Shown in pieces: positions 33,877 through 43,060 of a stretch of DNA of 64,000 bases (positions are counted from its first letter, which is position 1; each line of letters opens with the position of its first letter). A model generated the notes under the pieces. It did no database searches, was not told the DNA's origin, and saw nothing but the letters and a program-made list of their open reading frames with translations. The translations under genes and the position numbers were made by a program. Source of the stretch: Toxotes chatareus (Eukaryota; Chordata; Actinopteri; Toxotidae); assembly GCA_016801885.1 (NCBI GenBank), contig CM028883.1, forward strand, positions 26,516,643 to 26,580,642. The letters are read 5' to 3'.

Positions 33877-36355
33877 CTGGGCGGAGAAAGGGGAGACTAA
33901 AACCCCACTGTACTTTGTAGAGTAAGGTTACAAGTAAGGTTGTCATTGTAGTAATAATGAACTCGCACATTTCAAAATAAAAATCATTTTGTCACAAACA
34001 TGTCTGAAAATTAGGCTAACATTTCGATAGGGTGCCAGTCTGTGTAAGGCTAATGAGAGCTGTGTTTTTCAGTGCTAACAAAGGAACTGACATTTTGCTA
34101 AGCCCAATCTTCCTCACTTACTGTTCCAACACCTGTCAAGCTTTGCATTCGAAATTAGCCGTACGTTTTGAAACAATGGGTTTTCTATTTCTGTCAAAAG
34201 CAGGCTTTTCTCTGCTGCAGCACAACCCAGTAATACGCCAAAGTGAGTGGCAGACCCATCGGTTCACTAGAGAATTTGCTAAGCATATCAATGGCTACAC
34301 TTCTGCAAATCCGATAAAGAGGAAGACAGAGACTCTCATATTACCCTAAACTCTGTGTAGACGTGTCTGAAATTGGCTCCGGTGATACAGATGTGTGTGG
34401 ATTATGTGCAAATAAACCCAATTACAAATTTTCTCTGATGCTTTTGGTGATGAAAAGGCCACAAAGAAATGACACAGCAGAATAGTATGATACAGTGGTA
34501 TCCATTTACAAGAGAATCCACTGATTTGATTGGACACATTATTATCAGATTAGCTCAGAATACGAAGAGAATCCCGCAGCATCAGGTATAAATATCCTGG
34601 TAGTGGCCTGGAAGTGTTTGAATGTCCATCATCTTTTCAATCCAAGTGCTTCAATTGCAGCCTCAGAGATCAAAATCATGTTGTCTGCATTTATTTACAT
34701 TAAATACACACCACAGTGATACTGTGCCACAGTTTTCCGCGTCTTTCAGGTCACCTGTCCCTGTCACGCTCCATCCATCCATCTGCTCATCACAGAAACT
34801 GAACCGAAGGCGATGGCTAACCTGCTGGCTCAGACTGCTCGTAACATAACAGCACAGGGACTTATGTGATTGCTGTACTGTGTTAATGGAACTGCCTCCT
34901 GTATCTTTTTAATCCCTGGGCTGAAAGGGCAAGAAGCACTCCTTAGAGAAAGTATAACTTGAGTGTAGTGTGATGTAAAGCCACTTGTTGCAATGACTGC
35001 ACTGAAACTCTATGTATGCCTGAGCAGCAGCACACTGCACTCTCTGTCCTGCTGATGCTTTTCATGATTTTTAGTGAAGGCTCTTCAGTTGGTGCCCTGA
35101 GGCGGGCAGCAACATTAATTCTTCATCAGAATACTTGTTATGCTGCAAGTTTTCCTAGATTTGAGTTTCACAAATAGCTTAAATATACATTTCCAGGTCG
35201 AGGTTGAAAGGGCAGTGCCAAGGAGAGGAGGATGAAGGAAGGTAGGATAGGGAAAAGAAAGGAGGGAAAGAGGTGAATTTGAAAAAGACAGAATTCGGAT
35301 GGAAAGAAGAAAATAAACAGAGACTAAGAAAATGAAATTGCATGTAGCAGAGGACAAGATATTTAAACTGCTCTCTGTGTTTTTGTGTGACGTGTGCAAA
35401 CATCTCTTTGCTTCTGGATAAATGATGTTGATGACAGGAATAATGGACAAAATCATGTCTACAGAAACACCAGCAGACAGAAAAGAGTGCCGTGAAAGGG
35501 CCTCTGATGATCCTGTAAGTCAAACAAACTTCGGTTTTCATGTTTGCTGATGAACATGGTAATTACATCAAATTAAGATCGTTTATTGCAGCAGGGGTTT
35601 TCAATCTGATAATTGGTATCCTTTCACAAGCCTTTGTTCTGCTTTGTAAGAGGCTTCCTCTAGGATGAACTTTGTGCAATTATTTGTGCTCTGTAATCCT
35701 GAAGCTCACAAAGGGAAGGACCTCCGAGCTGTGGTGGCTTAATGGCGGAGCCAGGGAGGCCCCCGCTGAATGTGGATGCAGTGTATTTACAGTATCCAAA
35801 CACATGACTGTTGTCATGAATGAGGGACATTAGGGTTTGAGACGCCTTGCCTTCATTCAGAATTGATGATAACATAACACTGTGATGCTAACGTTGGGTG
35901 GCAGGTATGTTATCTAAATAAATAAATAAATAAACACTGATCTGGTACATATAATATCTATAGGCACAAACTGATTCGTGAGCAGACTGATTCCGGACCT
36001 AAGGGATAAATCCACTTTATTAAAAATTGGGCTTTACTTTTGAGAAATTAAGAAAAAAGTTAATATCATCACAACAAAATCCTCTTTAAGAAAAAAAAAG
36101 TGAGTCAGTTGATTCTACAGGTTTTAAACCTGCTCAGATTTTATCCAGTATGTCGAGATCTCTTTCTTTTGAGGTCAGATCAAAAGTGAGTACACTCAAA
36201 ATGTCACTCCCTCATTGCACAGGAAAACTGTGTGAGCACAACTTGTAAGGGAGTTGGTCAAAGTTGAACCAGGATGTCAGTCTGCACTGTGATAGACATT
36301 AACAATGGACAGTTTGGATGCTAATTTAACCGTTCGCCTCCTGTCTCACTTTCAG
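33877..36355. other. Non-coding DNA
   Basis: No exon is accepted. An (AAAT)n run lies at 35916-35935. Minus-strand frames at 35115-35541 are pyrimidine/leucine-rich and arise from purine-rich plus-strand sequence; they are not treated as genes. Confidence 0.4.
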
Positions 36356-36396
36356 ATACGTTCGGCTGACCTGTGGGTCTGTTTACAATCTCTCTG
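36356..36396 (+). CDS. Weak candidate exon, plus strand
   Basis: The acceptor GCCTCCTGTCTCACTTTCAG is strong, and 41 nt later the donor CTCTCTG|GTGAGG is good. Two frames are open, giving either IRSADLWVCLQSL or YVRLTCGSVYNLS. No neighbouring plus-strand exon of compatible phase was identified, so this may be chance or part of a non-coding transcript. Confidence 0.2.
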
Positions 36397-37720
36397 GTGA
36401 GGTTAGAGATCTCACCAATTAACCTGATGAGTAAAATGTTGCCAAGTTACCGAGCAGACTGGTGTGACTCATTGTGCAAGGTCACGCTGTCAGCACATGA
36501 AGGATACTTCATTAAATATTAACAAAATGCTTCAAAGAAATAGACCACAGCAGTGTCAAATGTTAGCATTACTACCAGATTTGGCCTGATATAACTGCAG
36601 AAAATAGTATACATGTGTTGTTTTTTTTTTTTTTTTTTTACTGGAAATATGAGAGAAGAGGGGTGATGGAAGATTCAGGATCAGGGAAGATGTGGATAAA
36701 TTCTGCAGAACTGAACTGCAGCATGTAAAGTATGAGAGAACAGAAAAAGAAGCTCAGTGTGGGAGACAGAGGAGATCTTTGGAACTCTCCTATCCTCAAG
36801 GCTGCACCATAATGTTTTACACTTATCTCTCCACATCCCTGTTACCTAAATCTGAAGTCTCACTGCACTTTGTCACTTCCACTGTAGTCTCTTCACTTTC
36901 TACTGCTTCACTCCTTCTTTCTCTATTTCTTCTCTGCTCACTTTTAAGTTGCAACCTACCTGCATGCTTCTTCCTGACCTTCTTTGTCCCATTTCATCTC
37001 GACCTGCCCGTCGGCACCTCTGCCTGCCCATCGGCTCTCTGCAAACCCTGTGAATTGTTCAAACGAGCATTTCAGCAGTGAAAGTGCCTTCATGGACAAT
37101 CTCATCCTTCCAGTCTCCACTCCCTCTTCCTCCAGTGCCAAAAGAGAAATGTAGGAGAGGTGTAATTTCAAACACTTGTATCTGTGAAACATCTGTTGAG
37201 ATAAAACCTAGTGATTTACTTGATCATTTCTATTGCAAGAATTAGACAAATTCCAAAACTATGCCAGATGAAATAATAATAATGAATAAACAAATAAATA
37301 AAAATGTTTAAAAAATTGTAAATTCCTTTTTTTGGTGTTGCTGAATTGGTCAAAGACAGAGTATGCTCAGCAAAAACTATATATCTAAGTAAGCTAGAAA
37401 GACAATTTTTTTTTTTCTAAACATCTCAAATGAGTCTTGATGCAGTATCCAAGGAAATGAAGTTTTACTGACCACACACATTTGAACAGGGTACAGTCAG
37501 TACACTGTCATCTGTGAGGGTACTCATCACATCACATCACGTCACCTTGTACTAAACACACCCAACTGTAATGTCACCACAGTGTACTGACCACAGTGGT
37601 AATATCACAGTGTATCAGCCTGTGTCGTCACAGTGTACTAACAGTGATTTCAATGTGCAGCGATCACATCCAATAATGATATATAAAACCTATGAAACCT
37701 CATCCAACAGTGGTGTCACA
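36397..37720. other. Non-coding DNA with a degenerate short repeat
   Basis: Poly(T) lies at 36621-36639. The part 37490-37640 repeats variants of CACAGTGTACT several times. The plus frame 36692-37081 is pyrimidine-driven in its second half and has no recognised homology. Confidence 0.4.
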
Positions 37721-37970
37721 GTTCCCTGTTCTCCGGGTATTCCGGCTTCCTCCCACAATCCATAAAATATGCACGTTAGACTAACTGGCTACTCTACATT
37801 GCCCCCTAGGTATGTGTATGTGTGGTCGTCTATCTTTGTGTGTCAGCCCTGCGATTGACTGGCGACCAGTCCAGGGTGTACCCCGCCTCTCGCCCGTAGT
37901 CAGCTGGGATAGGCTCCGGCTCCCCGTGACCCTGATGGATCAAGCGGTATAGAAAATGGATGGATGGATG
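37721..37970 (+). mobile_element. L2-like LINE 3' tail or derived SINE
   Basis: The segment carries the widely dispersed fish motif series CTCCGGGTATTCCGGCTTCC, TGCGATTGACTGGCGACCAG, TCCAGGGTGTACCCCGCCTC, CAGCTGGGATAGGCTCCGGC and a terminal (ATGG)n run (37957-37970). From memory this is the 3' end shared by L2-clade (Maui-like) LINEs and SINEs of teleosts. No reverse transcriptase sequence lies upstream, so the copy is 5'-truncated or a SINE. The family name is less certain than the fact that it is a repeat. Confidence 0.85.
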
Positions 37971-38390
37971 AAATGTTTAATGCAAGCAGTATATTGAATA
38001 TTGTCACCTAGCCTTGTTTCATTTGAAAAGAGGAGAAGTGACTTCTACCAAAACTACATCTACACAGTGAAGAATCTAGATATCCACACTGCAGACCAGC
38101 TTACTCAGGACTGTGGTTTTGGTCTCAACAATATAGAACAGGTTATACAAAGTTATGCAATTACTAAGAGCATCAACAACCACCCAGGTTGGTGGATCCA
38201 CTAACATCTAGTGGATTCTTTTTCTTCCTTGTGAGGAAATTAGATCATTTCAATGTCAAAAATAACCAATTCACTAGGATGAATAGAACATGCAGTATGA
38301 ATGTGGGAAATATGAGGAAGAGTATGGATTAGTTTAGGCCACTGAGACACTGTGTTAATATAGCTTGGTTGCTCAGCATTTCCTCAGACT
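37971..38390. other. Non-coding DNA, nothing recognised
   Basis: No exon, repeat or transposon hallmark is seen between the L2-like tail and the foldback. Confidence 0.4.
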
Positions 38391-38443
38391 TGAGACTGAG
38401 ATACTCAGTTTGAGAATGACTCAAACTGAGTATCTCAGTCTCA
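38391..38443. repeat. Perfect 24-bp foldback with 5-nt loop
   Basis: Arms 38391-38414 and 38420-38443 are exact reverse complements over 24 bp, separated by AATGA. The arm contains GAGACTGAGATACTCAGTTT. Such a perfect unit is rare by chance. It could form a hairpin in RNA from either strand or a cruciform in DNA. A natural animal microRNA precursor would usually have a longer, mismatched stem and a larger loop, so a microRNA is not claimed. It may also be a small recent inverted duplication. Confidence 0.85.
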
Positions 38444-38965
38444 TTCATCTTTCTATAGAACATAGCACACACAATCCACATGTCTCTGGACTATGGGAGG
38501 AGGAAAAGCGTGTAGACACAAAGAGAATGTTAAGACTCCTCACTATAAAGTCTCAGTCTCACAGCTATTGAACTCCAGGACCTGCTTGCTCCAGTATTTG
38601 TTTTCTTTGCTGTATTTGATCATACATTTCACATTTAGGATGTTTTGGATGGTGGTCAGAAAAAAAAAAGAAAAAAAAAAAAAACAAGCACAAAAGTAAA
38701 AATCTGCCAATGCAGTGATTATTTTACCCTTCTCCTGCTGGGGTTGTGATCTTTTATTCTATCTCGTTTCAAGATAGTGAGACATTTCTAGTGAATTCCG
38801 AACACAAGTTGGTTTGAATAGGCTGGGAAAAAAAAATCTCAGTGAGTTGTTCTGAGAAAATAGTATTTTGAACAGTTGGGAACAGACCAAATGACATGTT
38901 AAATGTAATTCTTATCGTGATAATGAAGTGAGTGTGATCTGATGTGTACATCTCCTCCCTCACAG

Positions 38966-39052
38966 GATGCTGTGTGCGGCTTCGAGGCCTGCAGTGAGGC
39001 CAGGACTGATGGTGTAATCATCATTAAGGGTGGAAGCTGTAGATGCGACTAA
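38966..39052 (+). CDS. Weak candidate terminal exon, plus strand
   Basis: A strong acceptor, ACATCTCCTCCCTCACAG, is followed by a frame of 28 codons reading DAVCGFEACSEARTDGVIII and then KGGSCRCD before TAA. The cysteine spacing is suggestive, but no family is recognised. No upstream plus-strand exon is known, and the block could equally be a conserved non-coding element. Confidence 0.25.
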   Translation, partial: DAVCGFEACSEARTDGVIIIKGGSCRCD

Positions 39053-40364
39053 ACGAGCTTGCCTTCCGAGCCATTAACTGCATTTCAGCTCTGGCATCTT
39101 CACCGCAGAGCTTTCTCCGAGCAGCAGGCGCCTCTCTCAGGCGCTTTAGGCTACGCTCACCACTAACTCTATCCACATAAGCTCTTTAGGGACTCCATTA
39201 GAGTAAAGAAAGACACCATTTGTGAAGACACGATGTATATTGGAGAGTTAATCAAGCTGCTTAATTTGCCCGGGGCCCATTACTCACCGTGGCTTATTGT
39301 GTGGTCAAGAAAACAAAGAGAGCATGTCGCAAAAGACACAGTGCACCTTTAATCTTCCCAGGGCAGGCGAAAACAAACAAACTATCTGCCAATCACATAA
39401 ATTGCAACATGCTTTTTCATTAAAAGTTCAAGAAGTATTCAGTGTGTTGGCAAACAGCCTCAGAACCTCCGTCTGCTAAACTGTAAACACAGAACTATTT
39501 AGCTTCACCTACACTGCGCTACATAAAACCATTTGACTTTTAAATTTAATCTAGCAGGCAAGCCGTTTAAAACCACAAACATAATTATGGTTTAAAAATG
39601 CATCCACAGATGGGTTTTCCCTCATAAATAATCCTGTCCAGGAGTTAAAGTGATTAGCAGTGTGGAGACATGTGAGGGCGCAGTGCAGAGCTTGTCCCCA
39701 GGGCGGGAGATAAAGATAAAGGGAAGGTGGTTGTCAGGATCTCATTTTCTCTCTTTCCACCATGTTCCACCAGGAGTCTGGAGCAAGAACGAAGACGAAG
39801 AAGAACCAAAAACTCTCGACTTTCCTCCTATTTCTACCCAAACTCCGCTGCTGTCAGAAAGTCTTAAATGCAAATCTCACTGGACTGTCACTGTAGGCTA
39901 TTATTCATCTTCCTCTCCCTTAAATAATGCTGGGTAGTGGAAACAAAATGGGGGAAAAATGCAGGGAGGAAGTCTGTGTAGAAGTTTTTACTAGTGACTT
40001 GTTTGCTAATGCTGTTACTTTCACTGCTGGCTGATGTAATTTAGCCCTGAGAGGGAAGCCAAACACACAGCCGCGAGGTGCCCGAGCTGTCTACTTAATA
40101 CAGGAAATGTATCTGCTTTTTGTCAAATAGCCCATTATATCCCTGCATATTTCCCCCCTCTCTGCTTTTCTGATAACCTCTCTGAATTCAATAGTTGCTG
40201 ATAAAAAATAGAGTTGGAAACGTGTGGCAATCACACTCAGATGCACTATTGCAGAATTCAAACCCGAGGCACAAACAAATTACAACCCTTCCTCCTTCTT
40301 ACTCCTCCAAACTGGCCCTGGTAGCAAATGACTGAGAAATGATATCAAACTGTCCCTGTGAGCA

Positions 40365-40392
40365 AAATAAATAAGTAAATAAATAAATAAAT
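40365..40392. repeat. (AAAT)n microsatellite
   Basis: Seven AAAT-type units with one AAGT interruption. Confidence 0.9.
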
Positions 40393-41443
40393 CAGGATAA
40401 CAATAATGCCTAAAGAATCATGAGGTATTCATGCTAGCTTTATTATGACTCAGCAAACTGGTGGGAGCCATATTTTGTGCCGCTTTTGAAAACGTATTCC
40501 ATATTTTTCTTTCCAGGTATTTATTTTGCCTGGTGTGGAGAGAGCCTCTGAAACAGCATCTCACTGTTGTCAGGTGGAAAAATAGTACCTCTGAAATATC
40601 ATCTTTTTGCAAATAAGAAACACAACTGGGTTTTTGACAGTCTGCTCAAGGTTTTTAGTTGTAACTTACAGAGGAGCATGTGAGCTTTTCTTTCAGCTGA
40701 TCAGATGAATGAATGAAAAACACAAAAACCAGAGATGCATGGTGTTTATGAGTCGGATGTAATAATTCATAAGACCTGTAAAGACCAAACAGAAGGGAAT
40801 TTAAGAGCAGTTTTTTTTTTTCTTTCTTCTGGCAAATCATGCAGTCAGTTAAGTCCTGAGTCTGGCGTGTGGTTAGGTTTAGTAACAAAGGCACTGTGTT
40901 GAAGGTTGAAGGAAAGATTGTGGTTTCGGTTAAATGTTAATAAACCTTACACGTCCTGCTTCATGCTTCAAGACGCTGTTGATTTTTTTCAATATTTAAT
41001 GATTTCCCCCTAATCTTAGCCAAGTGCTGTGAGTGTGTTCTGTTGTGAGTCTGAACATAATCATAAAAAAAGATCGGTCATGCTTCAGTTCCTTTAAGCT
41101 GCATCTTTTATGGCAAGAGCCAATAGGAAAAGGAAATGCACATATGTTCATTAAAAAAATGGTTCCCTCATTCTGTTGATTAAAAAAACCCCACTATATT
41201 TACAGTTTTTACTGTTATGAACTAGCAGTTAATAAATTGTCTCTATTTAAGAATAAGAGCTACGCCAGTGTGAGGAAGCACATTGCTAAGAAAAAACAAA
41301 AAAAACAAAAAAACAAAAACAAACAGCAGCACTGGTTGTACAGAACCCCCAAAGCTTTAGCTTTAACCCCTGAAGGGTTACAGTGAGAATTTCTTTTTTC
41401 ATTAGCTTGCAATATGTTTTGCATTCCCAACTTTAGCTTTTAC

Positions 41444-41528
41444 CTTGCATTAAATCCAGCATTCCTTCTCCCTCCTGAACCACAGGAACACTTAGGGTCC
41501 AGTCCACGTATAATACCCTGCCATAGTT
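41444..41528 (-). CDS. Candidate internal exon of an unidentified minus-strand gene
   Basis: On the minus strand the acceptor CTTGTGTTGCAG leads into 85 nt ending at CAAG|GTAAAAGC, a good donor. The preferred frame starts phase 0 and ends phase 1; its 28 residues start NYGRVLYVDWTLSVPVV and then continue QEGEGMLDLMQ. A second frame is open but has an unusual C/G/R-rich composition. The third contains a stop. The segment stands out from its AT-rich surroundings in codon-like composition. It is 35 kb upstream of the exon at 5887-5991 in transcription order, and the phases do not join directly, so at least one exon is missing between them or the two belong to different genes. The family is not recognised. 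Confidence 0.65.
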
Positions 41529-42814
41529 CTGCAACACAAGACAACAGGTCAAAGGGTTTAAGAATTTCTGTAATAATACAATAAATATAAAATATTAATT
41601 ATGTAATAATAAAACATTTTCTGTATTAACATTATATGCCCCAAAAAATCTATGGAATTATATTTACAATGCAAAAAAACCCAAATAATAATAATAACGA
41701 TAATACATACATACATACACACATGAACCACAAAATCTGGGAGGGTGGATGGTGCCGAGTATGAACTTCCAAAGATGGTTATTTGTCGCTTTTTTTTTTC
41801 CCAGAGTAAAAAACTGTAAATGAGCTGACACTGATTGGGTTGATCAAAACATCAGTTTGAGCAAATACAAGTTATTTGGGCTTTTGGCTCCACAGACCAT
41901 CAAAAGTTCAGATTTTCCTTCTGAAGTGATCGGCCAGTTCTGACAAACAAGAAGTAAACACATAAAGAAAATCACTTCAACATGACATTTCCAAAATTGA
42001 ACTAATGACTTTTTAAAGCCTTTTTAAGGACAAAGAATAACTTTAAAAGGCCACTCCAGCACTGGATCATAAAGAGGTTTGAGGCTCTACATGCTGTGGA
42101 CGGCATGATGCGTTCAGTATATGCACACACACACATACCAGAAGATCACATGCTGGAGATTACATGACCGTCCACTCCTGACAGGATATTAACCTGCTGG
42201 CAGGGCCTGTTCACCTATGTGACAACTTGCTCTAATAATTGAGATGTCTGTCTCTATCTCTCCCTGTGAATCTCTCTCTCTTTTTCTTATGGAAGGGACA
42301 GATGACAGATTCATCAAGTTACTGACACATTTCACCGTCCACACAGCAGAGTAGCTCAAAAAAATCCACATTACATGCCTGCAATCTCAGTTGTGTGAGA
42401 TTCAGGTCTTGAAACAACCATTAAAAACCAGCTAAACCTTGTTAATCCACATCAGACCTGTTAATCTAAGTACACTGAGTGTTTTGATGAGGATGTGATT
42501 CATCACCATGCTTTCAAACCTTCCCAGACCAGGTATTAGATCCACAAATAATGTTTAGACACAACACAAAAAACATACAAACACCTCCTTCAACACTTAC
42601 ACTGGTATTTCTGAAAGAATGTGTGTTAAGAACGTGTGCACCTCACACATACTTCAGACCATGCTTACACAAGGCGTGCTGTGTGAGCTGAGTGTGATAT
42701 GACAAAATGGAAAAGGAAAAATAAGGTGAGCGTGATTATTGATGGCAGTCTGACTGAAATAATATCTTTCAGATGTTGTACAGACATTATGATAACTTTA
42801 TTGATGCAGTAACT
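41529..42814. other. Non-coding DNA
   Basis: If the exon at 41444-41528 is real, this is its upstream intron. It contains an (AAT)n run at 41683-41697 joined to an (ACAT)n run at 41704-41722; no exon is seen. Confidence 0.4.
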
Positions 42815-43060
42815 GACTTTTCAGGTGGCGCCATCATCAGGTCACTGTTTTTTTGGGGGGGGGTTGTTTTTTTGGGTTTTTTTTTTTTTTTGGTCAAATA
42901 ATTTGGTTTATGACCAAACATTAGCAAAGCTCATGATATTCCCATCAGCCTCAGCTGGATTTTGTGTTCAGAGATAATTAGCAAGTATAAACATACAGTA
43001 TGCTTAGTATTAGCACGCTAGCACTGTCATTGCGGACATGTTAGCATGCTTTAAGATTTG
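42815..43060. repeat. Second copy of the percomorph dispersed repeat, family B
   Basis: The landmarks are in the same order as at 13445-13720: ACTTTTCAGGTGGCGCCATC, then GGTTTATGACCAAACATTAG, ATTCCCATCAGCCTCAGCTG and CATGTTAGCATGC. A poly(T)/poly(G) tract (42848-42891) has expanded inside the copy. Confidence 0.75.
42848..42891. repeat. T/G homopolymer tract
   Basis: Runs of T and G alternate: T7, G10, T7, GGG and then a 15-T run. Such a tract is prone to replication slippage and sequencing error. Confidence 0.9.

Larger units (their letters stand above)
38444..41443. other. Non-coding DNA with a conserved-looking block
   Basis: The part 38966-39300 is GC-richer, non-repetitive and contains one splice-bordered candidate (listed separately). 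Poly(A) lies at about 38660-38684, an (AAAT)n run at 40365-40392 and an A-rich tract at 41291-41324. No further exon is accepted. Confidence 0.4.

Noticed and set aside
36180..36240. AAAAGTGAGTACACTC, like the end of a Tc1-type transposon
   Set aside because: No matching opposite end was found, and the match is too short.
38391..38443. The foldback as a microRNA precursor
   Set aside because: Animal precursors are usually longer with bulges and larger loops, and the arm matches no microRNA seed family I recall.
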